Assembly: GCA_026987195.1 (NCBI GenBank)
Contig: JALSNC010000165.1
Coordinates: 1-35,891, forward strand
Length of the DNA: 35,891 nucleotides
Source: Desulfobulbaceae bacterium
GTDB taxonomy: Bacteria; Desulfobacterota; Desulfobulbia; Desulfobulbales; Desulfobulbaceae
Direction of reading: 5' to 3'
Below the pieces are notes generated by a model. That model worked only from the letters and a program-made list of their open reading frames with translations. It did not search any database and was not told where the DNA came from. A program made the position numbers and the translations under genes. This document shows positions 22,514 to 31,470 of the stretch, piece by piece (the stretch's first letter is position 1; each line of letters begins with the position of its first letter).

Positions 22514-23395
22514 ATGAAGACTGTTCTCAGCGACTGGTTTTCCCTGGGCCTCCTCTGTGCCCTGAGCCTCGCCACTGCCGACGCTCTGACCAAGAAATTC
22601 TTTGCCGACCGCTCCGGCATGGAACTGGTGGCCATCCGCTTCGGGTCCCCGGCCCTCCTGCTGCTGCCCCTGGCCATCCGCTTTCCCCTGCCGCCGGTAC
22701 CGGACGGGTTCTGGCTCCTGCTCGCGATCCTGCTGCCGCTGGAATTCCTGGCCATGTGGCTCTACATGGTGGCCATCCGGGACTGGCCCCTGCACCTGAC
22801 CATGCCGTACCTGGCCTTTACCCCTGTCTTCAATGTTCTCTCCGGCCTGGTCATCCTGGACGAGCGGGTCTCTGCGGCAGGGCTCGGCGGTATCCTGCTG
22901 GTGGTGGCCGGGACCTGGGGCCTCAACGTGGACCCGGACCGGCCCGGGGCCCTGCTGGCCCCCTTTGCCGCCGTGTTCCGGGTCCGGGGTTCGCGCCTGA
23001 TGCTGGCAGTGGCCCTCATTTACAGCCTGACCTCGGTTCTGGGCAAACAGGCCATGCGGTACGCGGATCCACTCAGCTTCGGACCCTTTTATATGGTCCT
23101 GCTCGGCGCGCTCTCCCTGGTGCCGGCCCTGGCCGGCCGCCGCGGCCGCGTGCTCCTCCCGGTCCGGCGCTGGCCGCAGCTTCTCCTGCTGGCCGCGGCC
23201 ATGGCGGTGATGATCGTCACCCATTTCCTCGCCATCGCCCATGTCCAGGTCGCCTATTTCATCGCCCTCAAACGCACAAGCCTGCTGTTCGGCATCCTCT
23301 ACGGCGGCTGGCTGTTCCGGGAACGTCACCTGCGGCGGCACCTGGCAGCGGGCCTGCTGATGGTCGCTGGCGTGGCCCTGATCGTTGCCGCATGA
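22514..23395 (+). CDS. EamA/DMT-family transporter
   Basis: A 293-residue inner-membrane protein with about ten hydrophobic segments in two halves of EamA type. The first half contains ADALTKKFF and LPLEFLAMWLYMVAIRDWPLH, then the conserved PYLAFTPVFNVLSGLVILDERVS; the second repeats it as LALIYSLTSVLGKQAM and YFIALKRTSLLFGILYGGWLFRER. DMT carriers move small metabolites, often by proton exchange. It starts 37 bases after the activase stop, so it could import the substrate or export the product of the glycyl radical enzyme, but nothing in the sequence names the solute. Confidence 0.85.
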   Translation: MKTVLSDWFSLGLLCALSLATADALTKKFFADRSGMELVAIRFGSPALLLLPLAIRFPLPPVPDGFWLLLAILLPLEFLAMWLYMVAIRDWPLHLTMPYLAFTPVFNVLSGLVILDERVSAAGLGGILLVVAGTWGLNVDPDRPGALLAPFAAVFRVRGSRLMLAVALIYSLTSVLGKQAMRYADPLSFGPFYMVLLGALSLVPALAGRRGRVLLPVRRWPQLLLLAAAMAVMIVTHFLAIAHVQVAYFIALKRTSLLFGILYGGWLFRERHLRRHLAAGLLMVAGVALIVAA

Positions 23396-23476
23396 GGCCC
23401 GGAGGGGTGAAAATCCGCTTCTGCTGCGAAATTTCTTTGCAAAGTTATGGTTTTTTTGTATCAATTACTATTTTTG

Positions 23477-23533
23477 GCTCAACTGTTCCGGACCTGGAAA
23501 GAGGAGGCTCCCCGGAACAAACACCGGTTGAGC
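23477..23533 (+). promoter_or_regulatory. Bipartite hairpin in the argF leader
   Basis: GCTCAAC (23477-23483) pairs with GTTGAGC (23527-23533), and directly inside it TGTTCCGG (23484-23491) pairs with CCGGAACA (23512-23519), with a 7-base bulge on the right. An AT-rich stretch (about 23430-23475) with TTGCAA and TATCAA lies just upstream and may hold the promoter. It ends 14 bases before the argF start, so the stem could control translation or transcription. Confidence 0.5.
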
Positions 23534-23547
23534 GGTACCGGGAATCT

Positions 23548-24480
23548 ATGGTATTGATCATGAAAAATCATCTGTTAGCATTAAAGGATTTCAGCAAACA
23601 GCAGTTGCAGTCACTGATCGTGCGCGCCATGCGTCTCAAGAACGAGAGCCGGGAGGGCAAGCGCCACCAGCAGCTTGCCGGCCGGACCATCTGTCTTCTG
23701 TTCGAGAAGCCGTCCACCAGGACCAGGGTCTCGTTCGAGGCGGCCATGTACGGTCTGGGCGGGCAGGTCATCTTCATGTCCACCAGGGAGACCCAGCTCG
23801 GGCGCGGCGAGCCGCTCAAGGACACGGCCCGGGTCCTGGCCCGCTATGTGGACGGGATCGTGGTCCGCACCTTTGGCCAGGAGGTGGTGGAGGAACTGGC
23901 CAGGTATGCCGATGTGCCGGTGATCAACGCCCTCACCGACCTGTACCATCCCTGCCAGATCCTCAGCGACATCATGACCGTGATCGAGCAGAAGGGGGCT
24001 CCGGAAAACCTGAAGATCGTCTGGCTTGGTGACGGCAACAACATGGCCAATTCCTGGATCGAGGCGGCCTCGGTGCTCGGTTTTCCCCTGACCCTGGCCT
24101 GTCCGGAGGGGTACGGGCCGGATACGGCGGTCCTCGAGGCGGCCCGGGCCCGGGCCGGCCAGCCCATCACCCTGCTCCGTGACCCCGGCGAGGCGGTGAG
24201 GGACGCCGACGTGATCAATGTCGATGTATGGGCTTCCATGGGGCAGGAGGATGAGCAGGAAGAGCGGCTGCGGATCTTCCGTCCCTATCAGCTCAACAGC
24301 GAACTGCTGGCCCGGGCCGCGCCCGATGCCGTGGTCCTCCACTGTCTGCCCGCCCACCGGGGCGAGGAGATCACCGAGGAGGTGCTGGAAGGCAGCAGAT
24401 GCGTGGCCTTTGATCAGGCTGAAAACAAGATGCACATCCACAAGGCGATTCTCGACTCGCTGCTTGGCGGAGCCGCCTGA
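23548..24480 (+). CDS. argF: Ornithine carbamoyltransferase
   Basis: A 310-residue cytosolic enzyme joining ornithine and carbamoyl phosphate to citrulline. The carbamoyl-phosphate motif FEKPSTRTRVSFE, the HPCQ motif in DLYHPCQILSDIMT, the ornithine loop DVWASMGQE and the catalytic HCLPAHRGEEI are all present. ATG 23548 has GGGA just upstream; ATG 23560 (start MKNHLLALKDFS) is also possible. The open frame upstream overlaps the transporter gene in another frame and is rejected. It restarts the arginine genes after the 9.9 kb block, with its own AT-rich, hairpin-containing leader. Confidence 0.96.
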   Translation: MVLIMKNHLLALKDFSKQQLQSLIVRAMRLKNESREGKRHQQLAGRTICLLFEKPSTRTRVSFEAAMYGLGGQVIFMSTRETQLGRGEPLKDTARVLARYVDGIVVRTFGQEVVEELARYADVPVINALTDLYHPCQILSDIMTVIEQKGAPENLKIVWLGDGNNMANSWIEAASVLGFPLTLACPEGYGPDTAVLEAARARAGQPITLLRDPGEAVRDADVINVDVWASMGQEDEQEERLRIFRPYQLNSELLARAAPDAVVLHCLPAHRGEEITEEVLEGSRCVAFDQAENKMHIHKAILDSLLGGAA

Positions 24481-24523
24481 ATCTCCACGGGGTATCGGGA
24501 GATCGTCGCACCGGTCGACATCC

Positions 24524-24546
24524 GGTTCACCGCTGACGGCAACCAC
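24524..24546 (-). repeat. Dispersed intergenic repeat, partial core (copy E)
   Basis: GGTTCACCGCTGACGGCAACCAC is the reverse complement of a family core GTGGTTGCCGtcAGCGGTGAACC. Only the middle is conserved. It lies in the argF-argG gap (132 bases), where GATACTTTTAC at 24558-24568 is also found before dapB (31434-31444). Confidence 0.5.
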
Positions 24547-24612
24547 ATAACAAGACCGATACTTTTACCCGGCACCAGCATCCAACGAATGTAACCACAA
24601 CCAAGAGAACCA

Positions 24613-25809
24613 ATGTCTGTCAACAAGATTGTCCTCGCCTATTCCGGCGGCCTCGATACCTCGGTGATCCTCAAGTGGCTGGCCGAGGAGTACCAGTGTC
24701 CTGTTATCGCCTATGCCGCCGATGTCGGCCAGCACGAGGACTGGGACGCGGTCCGGGAAAAGGGCATGGCCACGGGCGCGGAAAAGGTGATCATCTCCGA
24801 CCTCAGGGAGGAGTTTGTCCGTGACTACATCTTTCCGGCCTTCCGCGCCAATGCCATCTACGAGGGGGCCTATCTCCTGGGCACCTCCCTGGCCCGGCCG
24901 ATCATCGCCCGGGAGCAGGTGCGCATCGCCGAGCAGGAGGGGGCTGACGCGGTCAGCCATGGCGCCACCGGCAAGGGCAATGATCAGGTGCGGTTCGAGC
25001 TGGCCTACCTGGCCCTCAATCCGCGGCTCACCATCATCGCGCCCTGGCGGATATGGGACCTGAACTCGCGCGCGAAACTGATGGACTTTGCCCGGCAACA
25101 CTCCATTCCGGTGCCGGTGACAAAGAAGAATCCCTACAGCTCGGATGAGAACCTGCTGCACATCAGCTTTGAAGGCGGTATCCTGGAGGATCCGTGGAAC
25201 GAGCCGGAAGAGACGATGTTCAAACTCACCGTGGCTCCGGAAAAGGCACCGGACAGGCCGACCTATGTCGAACTGGCCTTTGAGCAGGGCACCCCGGTGG
25301 CCATTGATGGCGAGCGACTGGGGCCGGTGGCCATGATGGAGCGCCTCAACCGCCTTGGCGGCGAAAACGGCATCGGCCGCCTGGACATGGTGGAGAACCG
25401 GTTCGTGGGCATGAAGTCACGCGGAGTCTACGAGACCCCAGGCGGCACCATCCTGCGGACCGCCCACCGCGACCTGGAGACCATCACCATGGACCGGGAG
25501 GTCATGGACATCCGCGATTCCCTGGTGCCGCGCTATTCGAAGCTGATCTACAACGGCTTCTGGTTCTCGCCCGAGATGCGGTTGCTGCAGAAGACCATGG
25601 ACGAGGCGCAGCAGACGGTGAACGGCGTGGTCCGGCTCAAGCTCTACAAGGGCAACTGCGTGCCCGTGGGCCGCAAGTCGGACAACTCGCTCTATTCCGA
25701 GTCCTTTGCCACCTTTGAGGAGGACGAGGTCTACAACCAGGCCGATGCCACCGGGTTCATCCGTCTCAATTCGCTGCGCCTGCAGATCCAGGCCCTGAAC
25801 AGGAAGTGA
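24613..25809 (+). CDS. argG: Argininosuccinate synthase
   Basis: A 398-residue ATP-dependent ligase joining citrulline and aspartate. The PP-loop is [15 protein letters not shown]; other signatures are [31 protein letters not shown] and the C-terminal [21 protein letters not shown]. Length is normal. The ATG at 24613 has only a weak AAGAGAA site. It lies between argF and argH; its stop at 25809 lies 8 bases before the argH ATG. Confidence 0.97.
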   Translation: MSVNKIVLAYSGGLDTSVILKWLAEEYQCPVIAYAADVGQHEDWDAVREKGMATGAEKVIISDLREEFVRDYIFPAFRANAIYEGAYLLGTSLARPIIAREQVRIAEQEGADAVSHGATGKGNDQVRFELAYLALNPRLTIIAPWRIWDLNSRAKLMDFARQHSIPVPVTKKNPYSSDENLLHISFEGGILEDPWNEPEETMFKLTVAPEKAPDRPTYVELAFEQGTPVAIDGERLGPVAMMERLNRLGGENGIGRLDMVENRFVGMKSRGVYETPGGTILRTAHRDLETITMDREVMDIRDSLVPRYSKLIYNGFWFSPEMRLLQKTMDEAQQTVNGVVRLKLYKGNCVPVGRKSDNSLYSESFATFEEDEVYNQADATGFIRLNSLRLQIQALNRK

Positions 25810-25817
25810 GCTGCCCC

Positions 25818-27221
25818 ATGAGCGAGCCGAAGGAACAGGGATCCACCAAGCTCTGGGGCGGCCGTTTCGCCGAGGGCACGGCCGCGTCCGTGGAGGCCTT
25901 CACCGCCTCGATCCAGTATGACGCCCGTCTCTACCGGTACGACATCATGGGGTCCATGGTTCATGCCCGGATGCTGGCCCGGCAGGGATTGATCTCCGGA
26001 GAGGAGCGGGACGCCATCCTGGCGGGGCTGGCCGGGATCCGGGACGAGATCGAGGCAGGCACCTTTGCCTTCCGGCCCGAGCTGGAAGATATTCACATGA
26101 ATATCGAAAAGGCGCTCACTGACCGGATCGGCCCGGCCGGGGCAAAGCTCCACACCGCCCGCAGCCGCAATGACCAGGTGGCGCTTGACATGCGCCTCTA
26201 CCTGCGTGACGAGGGCCGGGAACTGGACCGGCTGCTGGTCACGGTGCAGGCGGCGTTTGTCCGCCTCGCCCGCCGCTACCTGGGCGTGGTCATGCCCGGC
26301 TACACCCACCTGCAGCGGGCCCAGCCGGTCCTGCTCTCTCATCACCTGCTGGCCTACTACGAGATGTTCGGCCGGGATCGGGACCGGATCGCGGACTGGG
26401 GCCGGCGGATGAACGTGCTGCCCCTGGGCGCGGCCGCCATGGCCGGCACCGGCCTGCCCATCGACCGGGAATGGGTGGCCGCCGAGCTGGGCTTTGCCGC
26501 GGTCTCCGCCAACTCCATGGACACGGTCTCGGACCGGGATTTCGTCCTTGAGCTGCTCTTCTGCCTGAACCTGACCCAGCTCCACCTGAGCCGGCTTGCC
26601 GAGGAGCTGGTGCTCTGGTCGAGCAAGGAGTTCGAGTTCGTGCAGATCGGCGACCGTTACTGCACCGGTTCGTCGATCATGCCGCAGAAGAAGAATCCCG
26701 ATATCCCGGAGTTGATCCGCGGCAAGAGCGGTCGGGTCACCGGGGCCCTGGTCTCGCTCCTGGTGACGGTCAAGGGGCTGCCGCTCACGTACAACCGGGA
26801 TCTGCAGGAGGACAAGGAGCCGGTGTTCGATGCCCTGGATACGGTCAAGGCCAGCCTGGCCATCACCGCGGAGCTGCTCGCCAACACCGTCTTTGACAAG
26901 GACCGGCTGCTCCGGGCGACCCATGGCGGCTTCATGACCGCCACCGATCTCGCCGATTACCTGGTCCGGCGGAACATGCCGTTCCGCGAGGCCCACGGCG
27001 TGGTCGGCCGTATCGTCGCCCACTGCCAGGAGCGCGGCATCGAGCTGGCTGACATGACCCTGGAGGAGATGCAGCGCTTCTCCGATCTCATCGAGGCGGA
27101 TGTCTTTGACGTACTTTCCGTGCAAGGCTCGGTCAACAGCCGGGTCTCCACCGGCGGCACGGCGCAGGCGCAGGTGGAAGAGGCCCTGCGCCGTGCTGAA
27201 CAACAACTGGGAATGGTATGA
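25818..27221 (+). CDS. argH: Argininosuccinate lyase
   Basis: A 467-residue member of the fumarase/aspartase superfamily that splits argininosuccinate to arginine and fumarate. Family motifs are [48 protein letters not shown] and the signature [15 protein letters not shown] 25818 is 8 bases after the argG stop; GTG 25806, four codons upstream, is less likely. Its stop overlaps the start of the lipoprotein gene by four bases (ATGA), linking arginine and lysine genes in one transcript. Confidence 0.97.
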   Translation: MSEPKEQGSTKLWGGRFAEGTAASVEAFTASIQYDARLYRYDIMGSMVHARMLARQGLISGEERDAILAGLAGIRDEIEAGTFAFRPELEDIHMNIEKALTDRIGPAGAKLHTARSRNDQVALDMRLYLRDEGRELDRLLVTVQAAFVRLARRYLGVVMPGYTHLQRAQPVLLSHHLLAYYEMFGRDRDRIADWGRRMNVLPLGAAAMAGTGLPIDREWVAAELGFAAVSANSMDTVSDRDFVLELLFCLNLTQLHLSRLAEELVLWSSKEFEFVQIGDRYCTGSSIMPQKKNPDIPELIRGKSGRVTGALVSLLVTVKGLPLTYNRDLQEDKEPVFDALDTVKASLAITAELLANTVFDKDRLLRATHGGFMTATDLADYLVRRNMPFREAHGVVGRIVAHCQERGIELADMTLEEMQRFSDLIEADVFDVLSVQGSVNSRVSTGGTAQAQVEEALRRAEQQLGMV

Positions 27222-28288
27222 AGATCACAATCAGTCGCTGTCGCGCCCACGCAGGCCTGTCCCTTTTTCTCGTTCTACTCCTGTCCACCCTGGCCGGCTG
27301 CGGCTACAAGGACCGGCCGGTACCACCGCAGCAGGTGGTGCCGCGACCGATCACCGACCTGCGCTACCAGTTGAGCGAGAAGGGCGTGACCCTCTCCTGG
27401 AGCTATCCCATCGAGACCGTGACCGGCAAGGACCTCTCCGAGATCTCGAGTTTCGAGCTCTACCGGGCCGTGGTGCCGGTGGATTCCTACTGTGACACCT
27501 GCCCCATCCCTTTTGGTTCGCCCATTGAACTGCCCGGCGGCGTCCTGCCCGGTGAGGGCAGGAAGACCGCCACATACGAGGCGACCCTGCTCCGGCCCGG
27601 CAATCTCTATTTTTTCAAGGTGCGGGCCAGGAGCGGCTGGTGGGCCGAGTCGGCCGATTCCAACATCGTCTCCTTCCTCTGGAACATCCCGCCGCGCGCT
27701 CCGTCCGGCCTGGAGGCCGTTGCCGGTGATCACCAGGTGACCCTGCGCTGGCAGCCGGTCACCAGTCATCTCGACGGCAGCCCGGTCACGGGGCGGGTGG
27801 AGTACCAGGTCCTGCGCAGCCTGGGCGGTGGATCGTTTGCCGAGATCGGCAAACCGGTGGCCGGTACGACCTTCACCGATACCCGGGTGCAGAACGGCAG
27901 AAAGTACTTCTACCGGGTCCAGGCCATCGAGGTCTACGAACAGGGCAGGGTCGGCGGCGGCTCCACGGCGCCGGTGGCCGCAACCCCGGTGGACCGGACC
28001 CCGCCGGCGCCACCGCTTGGCGTGCGGGCGGTAATGACGGCCAGGGGCGTCAAGGTCTTCTGGCAGCCGGTGGAGGAGCGTGATCTCAAGGGATACCGTG
28101 TCTATCGCCGCCTGTCCGGCGACAGGGCGCCGGTGCGGATCGGCGAGGTGGACGCGCCCTATACCATGTTCGTTGACCGGAAGCCGCCCGCGGACGCGGC
28201 CCGGCTCTTCTACTCGGTCTCCAGTATCGACAACCGGACCCCGGCCAATGAGAGCGCCAGCTCGCCGGAGGTCATGATCAAACAATAA
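27218..28288 (+). CDS. Fibronectin type III lipoprotein with LptM-like N-terminus
   Basis: A 356-residue predicted lipoprotein: signal helix HAGLSLFLVLLLSTLAGC with the lipobox LAGC, then GYKDRPVPPQQ after the acylated Cys. This start resembles LptM/YifL lipoproteins (GCG.KGPL..P), whose gene lies next to lysA/dapF in many proteobacteria, as here. The rest holds about three fibronectin-III-like units (about 40-150, 160-260, 265-350), with VTLSWSYPIE, VTLRWQPVTSH and VKVFWQPVEERD as the repeated tryptophan strand, and YFFKVRARS / YFYRVQAIE / LFYSVSSID as the closing strand. Two Cys (CDTC) lie in the first unit. It probably acts in the periplasm at a membrane; its partner is unknown. Coupled to argH by ATGA. 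Confidence 0.8.
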   Translation: MKITISRCRAHAGLSLFLVLLLSTLAGCGYKDRPVPPQQVVPRPITDLRYQLSEKGVTLSWSYPIETVTGKDLSEISSFELYRAVVPVDSYCDTCPIPFGSPIELPGGVLPGEGRKTATYEATLLRPGNLYFFKVRARSGWWAESADSNIVSFLWNIPPRAPSGLEAVAGDHQVTLRWQPVTSHLDGSPVTGRVEYQVLRSLGGGSFAEIGKPVAGTTFTDTRVQNGRKYFYRVQAIEVYEQGRVGGGSTAPVAATPVDRTPPAPPLGVRAVMTARGVKVFWQPVEERDLKGYRVYRRLSGDRAPVRIGEVDAPYTMFVDRKPPADAARLFYSVSSIDNRTPANESASSPEVMIKQ

Positions 28289-28339
28289 CCGGCCGCAGGG
28301 CGCCGTCTGCGGCGTGCCGTCGGCTGATTCGGGACGACA

Positions 28340-29611
28340 ATGCATCATTTTCACTACAGGGATAACCTGCTCTACTGCGAGGACGTGCCGGTACGCGAGG
28401 TGGTCGATGCCGTGGGCACACCGCTGTACCTGTACAGCGTCGCCACCCTGAAGCGCCATTTCAAGGCCTTTGATTCCGGCTTCGACGGCATGCCGCATCT
28501 GACCTGTTTCGCGGTCAAGGCCTGCTCCAACATCGCCATCCTCAATCTGTTCGCCCGCCACGGCGGCGGCGCCGACATCGTCTCGGGCGGCGAGCTGTTC
28601 CGCGCCCTGAAGGCGGGGATCGATTCCAGGAAGATCATCTATTCCGGGGTCGGCAAGACCGTGGCCGAGATGCGCGAGGCCCTGCTGGCCGATATCCTGA
28701 TGTTCAATGTCGAATCGGCCCAGGAGCTGGACAGGCTGCAGCAGGTGGCGGCCGGGCTCAACACCGTGGCGCCGGTGGCCCTGCGGATCAACCCGGACGT
28801 GGACCCCGGGACCCATGCCTACATCTCCACCGGTCTGGCCAAGAACAAGTTCGGCATCCCGGTGGACGCGGCCCTGGGCGAGTACGAGCGGGCCCGCGAC
28901 ATGGAGAATATCGAGATCATGGGCGTGAGCTGCCACATCGGTTCCCAGCTCACGCAGGTGGATCCCTTCATCGAGGCCCTGCGCAAGGTAAAGGCCTTCC
29001 TGGGCCGGCTGGAGGATCGGGGGATACGGGTCCGTTACCTCGATCTCGGCGGTGGCCTCGGCATCACCTACGACGACGAGCGACCGCCGCATCCGCAGGA
29101 ATACGCCGCCGCCATCCGGGAGGAACTGGGTGGTGCCGACTATACCCTGATCCTGGAGCCCGGCCGGGTCATTGCCGGCAATGGAGGCATCCTGGTCACC
29201 GAGGTCCAGTACACCAAGGTCAACTCCGGCGGTGACGAGGAAAAACGGTTCGTGATCGTGGATGCGGCCATGAACGACCTGGCCCGGCCCAGTCTCTATG
29301 GGGCCTACCATGAGATCATCCCGGTGGTGCAGGAAGAGCGGCCCGTGCAGAAGGTGGATATCGTCGGGCCCATCTGCGAGAGCGGCGACTTCATGGCCCG
29401 GGACCGGATGCTGCCCGAGGTCCGGCAGGGTGACCTGCTGGCGATCATGAGCTGCGGTGCCTACGGCTTTTCCATGGCCTCCAACTATAATTCACGGCCC
29501 AGGGCGGCCGAGGTGCTGGTGGGAGGGGACTGTTTCCGGGTCATCCGCATGCGCGAGGACTACGAGGACCTGATCCGGGGTGAATTCGTGGTGGAGCTGG
29601 ACTGCAAATGA
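28340..29611 (+). CDS. lysA: Diaminopimelate decarboxylase
   Basis: A 423-residue PLP enzyme of the alanine-racemase fold that decarboxylates meso-diaminopimelate to L-lysine. The PLP Lys is in CFAVKACSN; other family blocks are GGGADIVSGGELFRALKAG, CHIGSQLTQ, YLDLGGGLGITY, LEPGRVIAGNGG and GPICESGDFMARDR. Length is normal. It starts 51 bases after the lipoprotein gene and its stop overlaps dapF by ATGA. The ribosome site is weak (GGGA at about 28331-28334). Confidence 0.96.
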   Translation: MHHFHYRDNLLYCEDVPVREVVDAVGTPLYLYSVATLKRHFKAFDSGFDGMPHLTCFAVKACSNIAILNLFARHGGGADIVSGGELFRALKAGIDSRKIIYSGVGKTVAEMREALLADILMFNVESAQELDRLQQVAAGLNTVAPVALRINPDVDPGTHAYISTGLAKNKFGIPVDAALGEYERARDMENIEIMGVSCHIGSQLTQVDPFIEALRKVKAFLGRLEDRGIRVRYLDLGGGLGITYDDERPPHPQEYAAAIREELGGADYTLILEPGRVIAGNGGILVTEVQYTKVNSGGDEEKRFVIVDAAMNDLARPSLYGAYHEIIPVVQEERPVQKVDIVGPICESGDFMARDRMLPEVRQGDLLAIMSCGAYGFSMASNYNSRPRAAEVLVGGDCFRVIRMREDYEDLIRGEFVVELDCK

Positions 29612-30447
29612 AGATCGCGGACCTGCCGCTGCCCTTTGTCAAGATGAGCGGGACCGGCAACGATTTTATCATCATCGACCACCGCAGGCCGCGTATCGCC
29701 GGCGAAGGCATGCAGGAGTTTGCCCGCCTGGTCTGCCGGCGCAGGTTTTCCGTGGGCGCCGACGGGCTGATCCTGATCGAGAACTCGGATACGGCCGATT
29801 TCCGCTGGCGGTTCTTCAATGCGGACGGCTCGGTGGCCGAGATGTGCGGCAACGGCGCCCGCTGTGCGGCCCGGTTCGCCTACATGCACGGCATCGCCCC
29901 GGCGCGGATGCGGTTCGAGACCCTGGCCGGGGTCATCGAGGCCGGTGTCGCCGGGCTCGATGTGTCGGTGAAGATGACCCGGCCCGCCGGTTTCCGCATG
30001 GAGCAGAAGGTGGAGGTGGACGGCACCACCGTGATTCTCCACTGCGTGGACACCGGTGTGCCGCACGCAGTGGTCTTTGTGGAGGATATCGACGGCACCG
30101 ATGTCTGCGGTCTGGGCAGCCGCATCCGTCATCACCAGGCCTTCATGCCGGCGGGAACCAATGTCAATTTTGTCCGGCAGCAGGAGGATGGCGCCTTCAA
30201 GGTGCGGACCTATGAGCGGGGCGTCGAGGACGAGACCCGGGCCTGCGGCACCGGCGCCGTGGCCTCGGCCCTGGTGGCCGCGATCCTGGGCAGGGCCGAT
30301 TCGCCGGTGGAGATCGTCACCTCGGGCGGCGACCGGCTGACCATCTTCTTTGACCTGGCCGAGGGGCCGGCCGCGGACAATGTCTTTCTCAAAGGGCCTG
30401 CCCACGTGGTCTATCGCGGCGAACTGAACGAAGAGGCACTGCTCTGA
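29608..30447 (+). CDS. dapF: Diaminopimelate epimerase
   Basis: A 279-residue cofactor-free epimerase (LL- to meso-diaminopimelate). The two catalytic cysteines are in AEMCGNGARCAAR and ETRACGTGAVASAL; the start KMSGTGNDFIIID is typical. It overlaps lysA by four bases. The product feeds both LysA and peptidoglycan synthesis. Confidence 0.97.
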   Translation: MKIADLPLPFVKMSGTGNDFIIIDHRRPRIAGEGMQEFARLVCRRRFSVGADGLILIENSDTADFRWRFFNADGSVAEMCGNGARCAARFAYMHGIAPARMRFETLAGVIEAGVAGLDVSVKMTRPAGFRMEQKVEVDGTTVILHCVDTGVPHAVVFVEDIDGTDVCGLGSRIRHHQAFMPAGTNVNFVRQQEDGAFKVRTYERGVEDETRACGTGAVASALVAAILGRADSPVEIVTSGGDRLTIFFDLAEGPAADNVFLKGPAHVVYRGELNEEALL

Positions 30448-30453
30448 AGCGTC

Positions 30454-30472
30454 GATGGCGGTGAACCATTAC
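30454..30472 (+). repeat. Dispersed intergenic repeat, partial core (copy F)
   Basis: GATGGCGGTGAACCATTAC resembles the family end GATAGCGGTGAACTATTAC, with one substitution and one inserted base. It lies in the 77-base dapF-dapA gap, before a short CCGGC/GCCGG hairpin and the strong dapA ribosome site. Confidence 0.5.
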
Positions 30473-30524
30473 GAACTGTTACTGCCGGCGCGACAGCCGG
30501 TTCTATCTGTGAGGAGGAAAAACA

Positions 30525-31406
30525 ATGAAAAAGATTCAGGGTGCCTTTACTGCAATCGTTACTCCCATGCTCGACGGCAAGGTGGACGAGCAGGGGCTGA
30601 TCGACCTGATCGAGTTCCAGATCGCCGGCGGGATCCACGGCCTGGTTCCCTGCGGGACCACCGGTGAATCGGCAACACTGGATTTTGACGAGCACAAGCG
30701 GGTCATCGAGCTGACGGTCAAGACCGTTGCCGGCCGGGTACCGGTCATTGCCGGCACCGGCGCCAACAATACGCTCGAGGCCATCGAGCTGACCGAATCG
30801 GCCAGGGCCAGCGGCGCCGATGCGGTGCTGTCCGTGGTGCCCTACTACAACAAGCCGAGCCAGGAGGGACTGTACCAGCATTTCCGGACCATTGCCGAGG
30901 CCGTGGATATTCCCATGGTCCTCTACAACGTGCCCGGCCGCACGGTCACCAACATGCTGCCCGCCACCGTGGCCCGGCTGGCCGAACTGCCGGGCGTCAT
31001 CGGCATCAAGGAGGCCAGCGGCAGCCTGAACCAGGTCAGCGAGGTGATCCGGGTCTGCCCGGACGACTTCATCGTTCTCTCCGGTGACGATTTCACTTCC
31101 ATGCCAACGGTCCTCATCGGCGGCAAGGGGGTCATCTCGGTCACCTCCAATGTCGATCCCCGCGGCATGGCCGATCTCATGGAGGCGGCCCTTGCCGGTG
31201 ACCTGGCCCGGGCCAGGGAGATTCATTACCGGCTGTTTCCGCTCATGGGCACCATGTTCTGCTATCCCAGCCCGGCACCGGCCAAGAAGGCGCTGGAGCT
31301 GATGGGCAGGATCCGTTCCGGCGAGGTGCGGCTGCCCATGACCGGGATGGATGCGCCCAGCCTGGAGAAGCTGAAGAAGGCCATGACCGATCTCGATCTG
31401 ATTTGA
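30525..31406 (+). CDS. dapA: 4-hydroxy-tetrahydrodipicolinate synthase
   Basis: A 293-residue TIM-barrel aldolase condensing pyruvate with aspartate semialdehyde, the first committed lysine/DAP step. Schiff-base Lys is in VIGIKEASGSL; the Tyr of YYNKPSQEGLYQHF and the CGTTGESATL loop are in place. The ribosome site AGGAGG (30512-30517) is the best in the lysine cluster, 7 bases before ATG, suggesting stronger translation than its neighbours. Confidence 0.97.
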   Translation: MKKIQGAFTAIVTPMLDGKVDEQGLIDLIEFQIAGGIHGLVPCGTTGESATLDFDEHKRVIELTVKTVAGRVPVIAGTGANNTLEAIELTESARASGADAVLSVVPYYNKPSQEGLYQHFRTIAEAVDIPMVLYNVPGRTVTNMLPATVARLAELPGVIGIKEASGSLNQVSEVIRVCPDDFIVLSGDDFTSMPTVLIGGKGVISVTSNVDPRGMADLMEAALAGDLARAREIHYRLFPLMGTMFCYPSPAPAKKALELMGRIRSGEVRLPMTGMDAPSLEKLKKAMTDLDLI

Positions 31407-31470
31407 AAAGCCCGGCAACCGCCTAAAAATAGAGATACTTTTACGCTGATTTTCTGAAAAGGAACTGACA

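Noticed and set aside
25731-27206. 491-codon minus-strand open frame
   Set aside because: Antisense shadow of argH, with no recognisable motif.
27275-29311. 678-codon open frame on the minus strand
   Set aside because: It lies opposite the lipoprotein and lysA genes, has His/Gly/Asp-rich low-complexity composition typical of GC-rich antisense frames, and matches no family.
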